Notes under the pieces: generated by a model
What the model was told of the DNA's origin: nothing
What the model saw: the letters and a program-made list of their open reading frames with translations, nothing else
The model's database searches: none
Shown: one piece after another, positions 55,743 to 64,000 of the stretch
Position numbering within the stretch: position 1 is the stretch's first letter
Layout: each line of letters starts with the position of its first letter
Source: Streptomyces atratus
GTDB lineage: Bacteria > Actinomycetota > Actinomycetes > Streptomycetales > Streptomycetaceae
Assembly: GCF_900119365.1 (NCBI RefSeq)
Contig: NZ_FPJO01000002.1
Span: 124,001 to 188,000 of the forward strand
Reading direction: 5' to 3'
Length of the DNA stretch: 64,000 nt
Position numbers and translations under genes: made by a program

Positions 55743-57203
55743 GTGAGTGACACCCCATTCGGATTCGGCCTTCCGCCGGAGGAGCCGGACAACGGCGACG
55801 AGGGCAAGAAGAAGGACCCCACCGGAGGTGGGCAGGGCTCGGGCGGGCCTGCGAACCCGTTCGGCTTCGGGCCCGGCGCGGGCGGGGACAACCCGTTCGC
55901 GGCGATGTTCGGCTCGATGAACCCCAATGACCTGGGCGCCGCCTTCCAGCAGCTCGGCCAGATGCTGAGCTACGAGGGCGGTCCCGTGAACTGGGACATG
56001 GCCAAGCAGATCGCCCGCCAGACGGTCTCGCAGGGCACGCCGGACGGCACGAAGGACGCCAGCGTCGGCCCGACCGAGCGGTCCGCGGTCGACGAGGCGC
56101 TGCGTCTCGCCGACCTCTGGCTGGACGGCGTGACGTCACTGCCCTCCGGTTCGGTCTCCACCGTGGCGTGGAGCCGTGCGGAGTGGGTCGAGGCCTCCCT
56201 TCCGGCCTGGCAGAAGCTCGTCGACCCGGTGGCGGAGCGTGTCGGTCTCGCCATGGGCGACGTGCTGCCCGAGGAGATGCAGGCGATGGCCGGCCCGCTG
56301 ATCGGCATGATGCGGTCGATGGGCGGCGCGATGTTCGGCCAGCAGATCGGGCAGGCCGTCGGCGTGCTGGCGGGCGAGGTGGTCGGTTCGACCGATATCG
56401 GCCTGCCGCTGGGCCCCGCGGGCAAGGCCGCGCTGCTGCCGCTGAACGTGGAGCGGTTCGGCAAGGACCTCAGCGTGCCGCAGGACGAGGTGCGGCTGTA
56501 TCTCGCCCTGCGCGAGGCCGCGCACCAGCGCCTCTTCGCCCATGTCCCGTGGCTGCGGTCGCATCTGTTCGGCGCCGTCGAGGGGTATGCGCGCGGCATC
56601 AAGGTCGACACCAGCAAGCTGGAGGACGTGGTCGGTCAGTTCGACCCGTCGCAGCCCGAGCAGCTCCAGGACGCTCTTCAGCAGGGCATGTTCCAGCCGG
56701 AGGACACGCCCGAGCAGAAGGCCGCCCTGGCCCGGCTGGAGACGGCGCTCGCGCTGGTCGAGGGCTGGGTGGACGCCGTGGTCCACGAGGCCGCGAAGTC
56801 CCGTCTGACCTCGGCGGACGCGCTGCGCGAGACGATGCGCAGGCGCCGCGCCTCCGGCGGTCCGGCCGAGCAGACCTTCGCCACGCTCATCGGCCTTCAG
56901 CTGCGCCCCCGGCGGCTGCGTGACGCCTCGCGCCTGTGGGCGTCCCTCACCGACGCACGCGGTCTGGACGGGCGCGACGCCCTGTGGGAGCACCCCGACA
57001 TGCTGCCGACGGCCCAGGACCTGGACGATCCGGACGGCTTTGTGCACCACGAGCAGCTGGACTTCTCCGAGCTGGACAAGATGCTCGGCGAGGCCGCCAA
57101 GGGCCCGCAGAAGCCCGCCGCGGAGGCGGACGGCAAGGACTCGCCCGGCACCGGGGAGGCCGAGGGCCGCGAAGGCGACGGCAAGGGCGACACCGACCGG
57201 TGA
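55743..57203 (+). CDS. Zincin-like metalloprotease (DUF2342 family)
   Basis: 486 aa. The N-terminal ~75 residues are Gly/Pro/Asn-rich (NPFGFGPGAGGDNPF). The conserved core includes QQLGQMLSYEGGPVNWDMA and the zinc-site helix LREAAHQRLFAHVPWL. Acidic, Lys/Gly-rich C-terminus. Family members are annotated zinc-dependent metalloproteases by fold; activity unproven. GTG 55743 has GAGGAAACCCC upstream. The stop overlaps the NUDIX gene start (GTGA). Confidence 0.88.
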   Translation: MSDTPFGFGLPPEEPDNGDEGKKKDPTGGGQGSGGPANPFGFGPGAGGDNPFAAMFGSMNPNDLGAAFQQLGQMLSYEGGPVNWDMAKQIARQTVSQGTPDGTKDASVGPTERSAVDEALRLADLWLDGVTSLPSGSVSTVAWSRAEWVEASLPAWQKLVDPVAERVGLAMGDVLPEEMQAMAGPLIGMMRSMGGAMFGQQIGQAVGVLAGEVVGSTDIGLPLGPAGKAALLPLNVERFGKDLSVPQDEVRLYLALREAAHQRLFAHVPWLRSHLFGAVEGYARGIKVDTSKLEDVVGQFDPSQPEQLQDALQQGMFQPEDTPEQKAALARLETALALVEGWVDAVVHEAAKSRLTSADALRETMRRRRASGGPAEQTFATLIGLQLRPRRLRDASRLWASLTDARGLDGRDALWEHPDMLPTAQDLDDPDGFVHHEQLDFSELDKMLGEAAKGPQKPAAEADGKDSPGTGEAEGREGDGKGDTDR

Positions 57204-57748
57204 GCCTGTACGACGACGCCGTTCTCGTACTGAAGGGGTACGAGAACCCGGCGGACCCGGGCCAGGACGAACTGCGCCAGGTCTATCTCGACCATCTGGC
57301 CCGGCATCCCGACGGTATGTGGAAGGCCTGCGAAGCGGGCCACCTGACGGCCAGCGCGCTGGTCGTCGACCCCGAGCGCGGCCGGGTCCTGCTCACCCTC
57401 CACCGCAAGCTGCGGATGTGGCTCCAGATGGGCGGTCACTGCGAGCCGCAGGACGCGTCGCTCGCCGCCGCGGCGCTACGGGAGGCGACCGAGGAGTCCG
57501 GCATCACCGGCCTGACGCTGCTGGCGGGCGGCCCGGTGACGCTGGACCGCCACCCGATCCCCGCGCCCTGCCACTGGCATCTGGACGTGCAGTACGTGGC
57601 ACTGGCGCCCTCGGGTGCGACGGAGCAGATCAGCGACGAGTCGCTGGACCTGCGCTGGTTCGCGTACGACGAGGTCGCCTCGGTGGCCGACGCATCGGTC
57701 GTACGGCTGACTGAGCTCGCCCGCGCCGCGCTGGAGCAGCGCCGGTAG
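57200..57748 (+). CDS. NUDIX hydrolase
   Basis: 182 aa. The Nudix helix GGHCEPQDASLAAAALREATEESGI has the REATEESG core, but the upstream Glu of the canonical G-x5-E-x7-RE box is replaced (Ala there, Asp one position earlier), as in a known actinobacterial subgroup. Substrate unknown. Translationally coupled to the DUF2342 gene. Ends before a strong bidirectional terminator. Confidence 0.9.
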   Translation: MSLYDDAVLVLKGYENPADPGQDELRQVYLDHLARHPDGMWKACEAGHLTASALVVDPERGRVLLTLHRKLRMWLQMGGHCEPQDASLAAAALREATEESGITGLTLLAGGPVTLDRHPIPAPCHWHLDVQYVALAPSGATEQISDESLDLRWFAYDEVASVADASVVRLTELARAALEQRR

Positions 57749-57756
57749 GAGAGCGG

Positions 57757-57800
57757 CACGGGTGAGGGGCGGTCTCCGCGGAGACCGCCCCTCACCCGTG
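57757..57800. terminator. Bidirectional terminator between NUDIX and AIM24 operons
   Basis: Perfect 20-bp stem (CACGGGTGAGGGGCGGTCTC and complement) with a CGCG loop, between convergent operons. Confidence 0.93.
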
Positions 57801-57824
57801 TTCCACGTGCCGGTGCGCGGTGGT

Positions 57825-58580
57825 TCAGTTCCAGGAGTTGTTCTGGTTCTGACCGTGGGCTCCCTGCTGGCCCATGCCGTACTGGGCCCGGATGCCCTGG
57901 CCGGTCCCGTGGTTCTGCGGGGGCAGCACCTCGCTCGGCTGCACCAGGGCGAAGCCCTGGCCGAGGAAGCTGAGCTCCCAGCCCTCACCGGTGTTCCCGC
58001 GCCGCCGCCAGACGCCCGAGGAGTGCGTCTGGGCCTGCATCTGCACCCGCAGCGAGCTGGACCAGGCGACGATCGCGTCGGCGTCGGCGTTGACGTACTT
58101 GTCCGGCGTGACCTGCATCATCAGCGGCTGGCCCGAGGTCATCAGAGCGACCTTGCCGGTGCCGGAGATGTTGAGCTGGTACTTCCCGGTGCCCGAGATG
58201 CCGTACTGGCTGTCCACCGCGATGACCTCGGTGTGCAGCGAGGAGTCCAGCGCCAGGACGTAGGCGCTGTCCACCGTGATGCCGTCGTGGTCGACGTCCA
58301 CGACGTGGATGTACTGCGCGAGGTTGGCGAGGTAGACGGTGCCCTGCCCGGAGCAGCGCATCAGGTCGAGGCCCTCACCGGTGTTCGCGCGGGCGCGGCG
58401 CTGTCCGTGCGACTGGTACTCGCCGTCGAACTCCATCAGCCCCTGGTACGCGACCATGGCGCCCTTGCGGGCGAGGACGTCGTCTTGGCCGGTCAGCGAG
58501 ACCCGCAGGAGCTGCGGGTTCTGGACGGTGTACCGGTCCTGGGACTGCTGTTCCGTGTAGCTGAAAAGCGGACTCTGCAT
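57825..58580 (-). CDS. AIM24-family protein, third gene of operon
   Basis: 251 aa, beta-rich. Repeating Gly-rich strands (AMVAYQGLMEF, LMRCSGQGTVYLAN, GISGTGKYQLNISGTGKVAL) are those of the AIM24/TrAF (mitochondrial biogenesis AIM24) fold. The C-terminus is Gln/Gly/Asn-rich. Cellular role unknown. 19 bp downstream of the second AIM24 gene, so last in the operon. Confidence 0.88.
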   Translation of the reverse strand: MQSPLFSYTEQQSQDRYTVQNPQLLRVSLTGQDDVLARKGAMVAYQGLMEFDGEYQSHGQRRARANTGEGLDLMRCSGQGTVYLANLAQYIHVVDVDHDGITVDSAYVLALDSSLHTEVIAVDSQYGISGTGKYQLNISGTGKVALMTSGQPLMMQVTPDKYVNADADAIVAWSSSLRVQMQAQTHSSGVWRRRGNTGEGWELSFLGQGFALVQPSEVLPPQNHGTGQGIRAQYGMGQQGAHGQNQNNSWN

Positions 58581-58599
58581 GGTGTGTCTCTCCTCCCCG

Positions 58600-59280
58600 T
58601 CAGTTCCGGACCCGCAGGCGGTCCGTACTGTCCTCGCTCGGCTGCACGACGACGATGCCCTGGCCGGAGAAAGCCATCTGGTACGCCTCGCCGCTGCCCC
58701 GCCCTATGAGCGAGGAGGCCTTGAAGCTGCGCTTGCCCTTCACCTTGAGGTTCGGGGACCAGGCCACGAGGGCGTCCGGGTCGACGTAGGTCTCGTCCTC
58801 GCCGCGTCCGCAGTCGACGACGATCGGTGTGCCGCGCGAGGTGATGGCGACCCAGCCGGTGCCCGAGATGCAGACGTTCCACAGGCCCTGGCCCGCGAAC
58901 TTGGCGAGGCCCTTGACCCGCTCCACGCCCCAGGTGAGATGACCGTCGAAGGCGAGGACGTTGCTGCCGTTGACCGAGAGGGAGTCGTTGTTGAGGTTGA
59001 TGACGACCACATCGGCGCCGTAGTCGGCGAGGTAGAGCAGTCCGTCGCCGGAGCACTTCATGATCGGTGCGCCCTCGCCGGTGATCCACTGGGAGGCGAC
59101 CTGCCGGACGGCGGGCGGGTTGGGTTCGTACTGGATGAAGCCCTCGTACGCGACCATCGAGCCGGTACGTGCGTAGAGGTCCTGGCCGGTGGCCATGGCG
59201 ACCTTGAGCATCGTGCGGCCGTGGTTCTCCATACGGGCCGTGACGGGGGTAGGGGCGTAGCCCGCGAGCTGCTGGTTCAT
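58600..59280 (-). CDS. AIM24-family protein, second gene of operon
   Basis: 226 aa. Same fold as its neighbours (SMVAYEGFIQYEP, MKCSGDGLLYLADYGADVVV, CISGTGWVAITSRGTPI, FSGQGIVVVQPSE). It lacks the Gln-rich tail. 11 bp after the TerD-AIM24 gene. Divergence between the three copies suggests they form a hetero-oligomer rather than redundant duplicates (inference). Confidence 0.88.
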   Translation of the reverse strand: MNQQLAGYAPTPVTARMENHGRTMLKVAMATGQDLYARTGSMVAYEGFIQYEPNPPAVRQVASQWITGEGAPIMKCSGDGLLYLADYGADVVVINLNNDSLSVNGSNVLAFDGHLTWGVERVKGLAKFAGQGLWNVCISGTGWVAITSRGTPIVVDCGRGEDETYVDPDALVAWSPNLKVKGKRSFKASSLIGRGSGEAYQMAFSGQGIVVVQPSEDSTDRLRVRN

Positions 59281-59291
59281 GACGGGCTCCC

Positions 59292-60914
59292 TCAGACCTC
59301 GTAGGGCTGGACGACGATGAAGTTGCCGGGGGCACCCCGGAACTGGAGGTTCACGGTCTCCCCGCTGTGTCCCGGGTACGCGTTGCGGCGCAGCCGGACC
59401 TGGCTGGAGATGATCACCTGGGACGCGGCCGACCAGGCCACGACGGCGTTGCAGTCGGCGAAGGTGGTCGGCGTGACGGGCAGGACGACGGGGACGCCGT
59501 GGGTCTTGACGACGACCGTGCCGGTGCCCTGGAACTGCATGGTGAACAGGGCGCCGCCGGGGATGCCGTGGCCCTCGATCCTGCGGACCTCGTGCTGCAA
59601 CGACTCGTCGAAGGCGAGGACGTTCTCCGCGGAGACACAGATACCGTCGCCCTGCAGCTCAATGGCGTGCAGATGCGAGCCGTCCTCGGCGAGGAAGACC
59701 TGCCCGCGGCCGGTGCAGCGCATCAGCTGCATTTCCTGGCCGGTGGCATTGCCGACCATGCGGCCGGCGAAACCGGCGCCCTTGTAGCCGAAGTCGACCT
59801 TGCCCTGGTACATCACCATGCTGCCCTGGCGGGCGAGCACCGGCGTACTGCCCATGGTGAGGTCGACCCTCATGAGCTGCTGGTTCTGCGGGGTCCAGCG
59901 CTGACCGGTGGGCGTCTCCTTGTACGGCTGGAGCGCCGCCTGGAGACCGGCACCGGCCTGCGGCACGCCCTGGGGCACACCGGGCGGCTGCATGCCGGGG
60001 GGCTGCTGCCCGTACGGGGCCGGGGCCTGCTGGCCGTACGGGGCGGGCGGGGGCGCCTGGCCGGGGACCTGGCCGAACTGCGGCTGCTGGGACGGCTGGC
60101 CCGGCTGCCCGTACGGAGCCGGGGCGGGGGCGGGCGGCGGTACCGTGCCACCGTGCGGTGCCAGCGGCGCGGCCATCGTCGGCGCGGCATGCAGCTGCTG
60201 CTGCTGCGGCGTGGGGGCCGGGGCGGGGGCGGCCGGAGCACCGAAGGACGGGGCGGGCTGCGGGGCCTGAGGCGCCTGCGGTGCGGCCGGGGCCCCGAAG
60301 GACGGGGCGGGCGCCGGCGCGGCCGCCTGGGCGGGCGGGGCGAACGACGGAGCCGCCGCCTGCGGCTGAGGTGCGGCAGGCTCCTCCTCGGCGACCTCGC
60401 CGCCGAAGTTCTTCAGCAGCGCTTCGAGGCCGCCGTCGAAGCCCTGGCCGACCGCGGCGAACCGCCAGACGTCCTTCAGATAGAAGTCGCCCAGCATCAC
60501 CGCACGTTCGGTGGTGAACTCCGAACCGTTGAAGGCGTACCTGACGACTTCCTCGCCACCTGCGACGATCCGGATGTATCCGGGACCGATCTGGGACATC
60601 TGCCCGGCACCGTCGACCGTCGCGGTGAACGACAGCTTGTGGATGTTCGCCGGAATGCGGTCCAGGGTGACGCGGAACGACTCGGTGTCGCCGGCCTGGG
60701 CGCCGAGAAGCTGAATGGACTCCTCGGGCGATTTAGGCTGATTGAAGAAGATGAAATAACGGTCGTCGGAGAGCTGCTCATTGGCATCGAGGCCGAAGCA
60801 ACTGATATCGAAGGTCAGTCCCGGACCGGCGATCTGCACACCTACGTACAGATCCGTCCCCGCCGTGAGATCACTGATCCTGGCCTTGTGGCCGCGTTGG
60901 AATTCCCTGGCCAT
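59292..60914 (-). CDS. TerD-AIM24 fusion protein, first gene of operon
   Basis: 540 aa. An N-terminal TerD domain (~1-170: LYVGVQIAGPGLTFDISCFG, DDRYFIFFNQPKSPEESI, FDGGLEALLKNFGG) of the calcium-binding tellurite/stress-resistance family. A ~170-residue Pro/Ala/Gln-rich linker with APSFGAP and PYGQ repeats. A C-terminal AIM24 domain (~335-540, ending FIVVQPYEV). ATG 60914 (MAREFQRGHK) has GGGGGACGG upstream; an in-frame GTG at 61025 is less likely. The fusion physically links TerD and AIM24. Confidence 0.9.
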   Translation of the reverse strand: MAREFQRGHKARISDLTAGTDLYVGVQIAGPGLTFDISCFGLDANEQLSDDRYFIFFNQPKSPEESIQLLGAQAGDTESFRVTLDRIPANIHKLSFTATVDGAGQMSQIGPGYIRIVAGGEEVVRYAFNGSEFTTERAVMLGDFYLKDVWRFAAVGQGFDGGLEALLKNFGGEVAEEEPAAPQPQAAAPSFAPPAQAAAPAPAPSFGAPAAPQAPQAPQPAPSFGAPAAPAPAPTPQQQQLHAAPTMAAPLAPHGGTVPPPAPAPAPYGQPGQPSQQPQFGQVPGQAPPPAPYGQQAPAPYGQQPPGMQPPGVPQGVPQAGAGLQAALQPYKETPTGQRWTPQNQQLMRVDLTMGSTPVLARQGSMVMYQGKVDFGYKGAGFAGRMVGNATGQEMQLMRCTGRGQVFLAEDGSHLHAIELQGDGICVSAENVLAFDESLQHEVRRIEGHGIPGGALFTMQFQGTGTVVVKTHGVPVVLPVTPTTFADCNAVVAWSAASQVIISSQVRLRRNAYPGHSGETVNLQFRGAPGNFIVVQPYEV

Positions 60915-61021
60915 GCGTAACGACCGTCCCCCATCCCGAATGTGAATGCGTCGCGCCAGGCTAACCGCAAACGCCGACATCGAGCCAAGTCGGTACACAC
61001 CCGGTACAGAATCTGCGGACG

Positions 61022-61645
61022 TCACTCACCGCGGGCGGCGGGCAGCTGGGGCAGCCGGTCGGCCGCCACCACACCCTCCAGATAACCGCGAGCCCGCTCG
61101 GTACGGGGATACGCCTCCAGCAGCCGCCAGAAGCGCGGGCCGTGACCGGGCACGAGCAGGTGCGCCAGCTCGTGGACCAGTACGTAGTCGACGACGTACT
61201 CGGGCATGCCCTGCAGCCGGTGCGACAGACGGATGCTGCCCTCCGCCGGGGTGCAGGACCCCCATCGGGTGTTCTGGTTGGTCACCCACCGCACCGACGC
61301 CGGCCGGGCCCGGCCCTCGAAGTACTGGGCGGACAACCGCTCGGCCCGCGCAGCGAGTTCGCTGTCGCCGAGGACGCGTTTGCTCTCCTGTGCCGCGAGC
61401 TTGTCGAGCATCACGCCGACCCAGCGCCGCTCCTCGGCCTCCGACATCCGGGCCGGGATGAGCACGATGGTGCGGTCGCCCTCCCGGTACGCGGAGACCG
61501 TTCTGCTGCGGCGGTTGCTCCGGCGGACCTCGACCGCGCTCGTCGCCGAGGCGCGGGGCGGACGGTCCGCCGCGCCGCGCTGCTGGGTTCCGGCGCTGCG
61601 CACGGGGGTCTCCCCGGCGAATCCGGGTGACTGGTCGGCGGGCAC
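61022..61645 (-). CDS. YgjP/WLM-type M48-like metallopeptidase
   Basis: 207 aa. Zinc site HELAHLLVPGHGPRFW (HExxH plus a third His), preceded by NQNTRWGSCTPAEGSIRLS, the hallmark of the YgjP/SprT-like family. About 55 N-terminal residues are basic and poorly ordered. GTG 61645 has no ribosome site; a TACCGG/GTAACG region directly upstream suggests a leaderless start. Confidence 0.85.
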   Translation of the reverse strand: MPADQSPGFAGETPVRSAGTQQRGAADRPPRASATSAVEVRRSNRRSRTVSAYREGDRTIVLIPARMSEAEERRWVGVMLDKLAAQESKRVLGDSELAARAERLSAQYFEGRARPASVRWVTNQNTRWGSCTPAEGSIRLSHRLQGMPEYVVDYVLVHELAHLLVPGHGPRFWRLLEAYPRTERARGYLEGVVAADRLPQLPAARGE

Positions 61646-61863
61646 GCCACGACGTTACCCGGTACCAGTGGGGGAAGTCCCGCCTCCGGGAGGGTTCACA
61701 CCTGATCCACTCCACGGCATGCACCATTTGAACGACAAATACCCATGCCTGTGGATAACTTTCTGCACACTTCGACGCCCGGCTGCATTCTGGCAACGGA
61801 TCTCGCGGAGATCAGGGCCGCGGCCCGCACGCAGTGATCAAGGAACACAGACCGGGGGTAGCC
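61646..61863. other. Divergent promoter region of the peptidase and ThiF-like genes
   Basis: 218 bp with a relatively AT-rich centre (61720-61770). Holds one TGTGGATAA (61750-61758), a single DnaA-box-like 9-mer, and no other structure I recognise. Confidence 0.4.
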
Positions 61864-63009
61864 GTGCATCCGATGTTGAAGCCCGTACTGCGCCGCGCAT
61901 GGCGCAGCGGAGGCACCGTGCAATTCGGGGTGACTCACGCCCATGCGGTGAAGTTCGGCCCGCTGGATATCGCCACGGGCAGTTTTCTGGAACTGCTCGA
62001 CGGAACACGCGGCCTGCCACTGCTGCGCGAGGAGGCCCGCACACTGGATCTGTCGGACCATCAGGTGGACACCCTGGTGAGCCGATTGGCCGGCGCGGGA
62101 CTGATCGACGATGTCAGGGCCGCCGGCCCGGAGACCGATGTGTTACGGAACCGGCCCGGCGCCCTGGACCGGCACCGCCCCGATCTGGCGTCGCTCTCCG
62201 TCGTCCATCCCGAACCGGGCGGCGGGATGCGGCGGCTGGCGGCCCGTCGGGCGATGCGGGTCCAGGTGCGGGGCGCCGGCCGGGTCGGCGCAGCGATCGC
62301 GGCGGTGCTGTCCGGGTCCGGGGTGGGCCGGGTGGAGGTTCTGGACGGCGGGCACACCGAGCCGTGGGACGTCTCGCCCGGCGGGCTTCCGCCGACGGCC
62401 GTCGGGGAGCGCAGGGACACCGCCGCCCGGCAGTTGGTGCGCAGATCGGCCGCGGGTGCGGCTCCCCGGGCGGCGGAGACGGCGGGTTCCCCGGGCGGTG
62501 GCGAGCCGGGACTGTCGCTGATCGTGGTGGCCCCTCGCGACGGCCTCTCGGTGTACGCCCCCGACCCGCGGTCGGCCGAATCGTGGATCGCCTCGGGGAC
62601 TCCCCACCTCTACGCCGGAGTGATGGAGGCGACGGGAATCGTCGGGCCGCTGGTCCTGCCCGGGGGTACGGCCTGCGCCGGGTGCCTGGCCCTGGAGCGC
62701 GCCGCCCGGGACGAGGACTGGACGAGGATACTGTCCCAGTGGCGGTCCGGGCGGCGAACTGCCGTGCAGGCCTGTGACCTGGGACTGGCGACGGCGGTGG
62801 CGGGGCTGGCGGCCGCCCACGCGCTGTCCTTCCTGGACGGGGAACTGCCCGCGAGCACCGGGACTCGTTGGGAGGCCGCGCTGCCGCTGTTGGACTGGCG
62901 GCCCGAGCGAATGGGACCACACCTCGAATGTTCCTGCGGAGCGGCTGGGCACACTGTGAGGGAGCGCTCCTCCGGGGCCGACGCGAGGCAGGAGACAATG
63001 GCCGGGTAA
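61864..63009 (+). CDS. ThiF/E1-like protein with N-terminal PqqD-like domain
   Basis: 381 aa. Residues 1-90 resemble a winged-helix PqqD/leader-peptide-recognition domain (TATGSFLELLDG region). Residues ~130-260 form a Rossmann E1 core with GAGRVG (137-142) and D161. CAGC (271-274) and ECSCG near the C-terminus could be a zinc site. Similar to ThiF-like partners of azole-forming cyclodehydratases, but no YcaO gene or obvious precursor peptide is in the window. GTG 61864 is the likely start. 41 bp before the ABC1 kinase gene. Confidence 0.7.
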   Translation: MHPMLKPVLRRAWRSGGTVQFGVTHAHAVKFGPLDIATGSFLELLDGTRGLPLLREEARTLDLSDHQVDTLVSRLAGAGLIDDVRAAGPETDVLRNRPGALDRHRPDLASLSVVHPEPGGGMRRLAARRAMRVQVRGAGRVGAAIAAVLSGSGVGRVEVLDGGHTEPWDVSPGGLPPTAVGERRDTAARQLVRRSAAGAAPRAAETAGSPGGGEPGLSLIVVAPRDGLSVYAPDPRSAESWIASGTPHLYAGVMEATGIVGPLVLPGGTACAGCLALERAARDEDWTRILSQWRSGRRTAVQACDLGLATAVAGLAAAHALSFLDGELPASTGTRWEAALPLLDWRPERMGPHLECSCGAAGHTVRERSSGADARQETMAG

Positions 63010-63050
63010 CCGCCGCACGCGGTACGGCAGTCTGGGATTTGGAGGGGCTC

Positions 63051-64000
63051 ATGTCTGATCTACCCCGGAAAGCGGTCACCCGTACCGCCAAGCTGGCCGC
63101 CCTGCCTCTGGGCTTCGCCGGCCGGGCGACGTGGGGTCTGGGCAAGCGGATCGGCGGGAGATCGGCGGAGTTGGTCGCCCGGGAGGTACAGCAGCGCACC
63201 GCGGACCAGCTGTTCAAGGTCCTGGGCGAGTTGAAGGGCGGGGCGATGAAGCTCGGTCAGGCCCTGTCCGTCTTCGAGTCCGCGCTGCCCGAGGAGGTCG
63301 CCGGACCGTACCGGGCGGCGCTCACCAAACTGCAGGAAGCCGCGCCGCCCATGCCCAGCGACACCGTCCACGCGGTGCTGGAGGAGCGGCTCGGCGAGGG
63401 CTGGCGGGAGTTGTTCCTCGAATTCGAGGACAGGCCGTCGGCTGCCGCCTCGATCGGTCAGGTGCACCGGGCGGTGTGGCACGACGGGCGGAACGTCGCG
63501 GTGAAGGTGCAGTATCCGGGTGCCGGTCAGGCGCTGCTCTCGGATCTGACGCAGCTCAGCAGATTCGCCCGCCTGCTCGGCCCGTTGGTCCCCGGAATGG
63601 ACATCAAACCGCTCATCACGGAGCTGCGCGACCGGGTCTCGGAGGAGCTGGACTACGAACAGGAGGCCCGGTCGCAGCGGGATCACGCCGAGGAGTTCGC
63701 GGACGACCCGGATGTGGTGATCCCCGGTGTGGTGCACCAGTCCGACCAGGTGCTGGTGACGGAGTGGATGGACGGTGTTCCGCTGGCCGAGGTGATCGCG
63801 GAGGGCACGCCGGAGCAGCGGGACCGGGCCGGTCAGTTGCTGGCACGCTTCCTCTTCTCGGGGCCCGCGCGCACCGGTCTGCTGCACGCGGACCCGCATC
63901 CGGGCAACTTCCGGCTGCTGCCGCCCGGCGAGGAGTCCGGTGACGACGGGCAGTGGCGGCTCGGAGTGCTGGACTTCGGGACGGTGGACCGGCTGCCGGG
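63051..64000 (+). CDS. ABC1/UbiB/AarF-family atypical kinase, 3' end outside window
   Basis: 316 codons visible. The KxGQ motif (GAMKLGQALSVFE), the ASIGQVHRA nucleotide loop, AVKVQYP Lys, HADPHPGNF and LDFGTVD are all present, so the fold is intact up to the edge. ADCK-like proteins support quinone or lipid metabolism. Clear ribosome site GGAGGGG before ATG 63051. Probably an operon with the ThiF-like gene. Confidence 0.92.
   Translation, partial: MSDLPRKAVTRTAKLAALPLGFAGRATWGLGKRIGGRSAELVAREVQQRTADQLFKVLGELKGGAMKLGQALSVFESALPEEVAGPYRAALTKLQEAAPPMPSDTVHAVLEERLGEGWRELFLEFEDRPSAAASIGQVHRAVWHDGRNVAVKVQYPGAGQALLSDLTQLSRFARLLGPLVPGMDIKPLITELRDRVSEELDYEQEARSQRDHAEEFADDPDVVIPGVVHQSDQVLVTEWMDGVPLAEVIAEGTPEQRDRAGQLLARFLFSGPARTGLLHADPHPGNFRLLPPGEESGDDGQWRLGVLDFGTVDRLP

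Noticed and set aside
61750..61758. TGTGGATAA, a DnaA-box-like 9-mer
   Set aside because: A single isolated match without a cluster of boxes or dnaA/dnaN nearby; not an origin.

Overview
The window is high-GC actinobacterial DNA and almost certainly the chromosome of a Streptomyces. The diagnostic content is the chitobiose/GlcNAc locus dasR-dasABCD-nagB, sigR-rsrA, wblE beside a PdtaS-type kinase, sigH with its anti-sigma gene, the B12-riboswitch nrdAB-nrdS operon, an actinobacterial NsrR and a D-Ala-D-Ala carboxypeptidase close to the Streptomyces albus G enzyme. Gene order looks largely colinear with the S. coelicolor SCO52xx region as I remember it, so most of this is conserved core chromosome. 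I see no insertion sequence, prophage, CRISPR array or polyketide/NRPS cluster.

Layout. 0-6.3 kb: a family 2B (cyclic-nucleotide-domain) encapsulin shell gene running off the left edge, divergent from nsrR-hmp (nitric oxide sensing and detoxification), then a PLP-dependent deaminase, a Na+/H+ antiporter and a UBP zinc-finger protein. 6.5-12 kb: the prsH-sigH stress sigma module, a lipid kinase, wblE and a sensor kinase. 12-19.5 kb: the DasR regulon core. It holds a DasR-box small RNA candidate (scr5239-like), a broken SIS-isomerase remnant, nagB, dasD, dasC, dasB, dasA and dasR, with several DasR boxes. 19.7-26.8 kb: a DUF3311/MctP monocarboxylate symporter pair, then the cobalamin riboswitch and nrdA-nrdB, followed by nrdS. 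26.8-32.4 kb: a secreted M15 peptidase, def, a TPR protein and two membrane HD-domain phosphohydrolases. 32.4-35.2 kb: rsrA and sigR with a textbook sigma-R promoter, a hydrolase and a YedK-type SRAP protein. 35.3-42.8 kb: M50 protease, aroA-rsgA, an SMR/Gdx exporter beside a TetR remnant, hisN, a CBS protein, and catalase divergent from a PerR/CatR regulator. 43-46 kb: a NitT/TauT-type ABC transporter. 45.9-48.6 kb: a Sel1-repeat gene flanked by two identical initiator tRNA genes. 48.6-64 kb: UPF0182, a PPA1309-family protein, a YlbL protease, a 56-aa membrane peptide, moaE, an SDR protein, a zinc-dependent protease and a NUDIX gene, a three-gene AIM24 operon with a TerD-AIM24 fusion, a YgjP-like peptidase, a ThiF-like protein and an ABC1 kinase running off the right edge.

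How the parts fit. Three stress circuits can be read directly from DNA sites: NsrR boxes on nsrR and hmp, a sigma-R promoter in front of sigR (self-amplifying thiol-stress loop), and GGAC-N3-GTCC dyads between katA and catR. DasR boxes tie GlcNAc supply to chitobiose import (DasABC), intracellular cleavage (DasD), deamination of GlcN-6-P (NagB) and probably the small RNA. B12 represses the oxygen-dependent ribonucleotide reductase through a riboswitch, with probable NrdR boxes overlapping the same promoter. Many genes in divergent pairs are separated by strong perfect hairpins that serve as bidirectional terminators.
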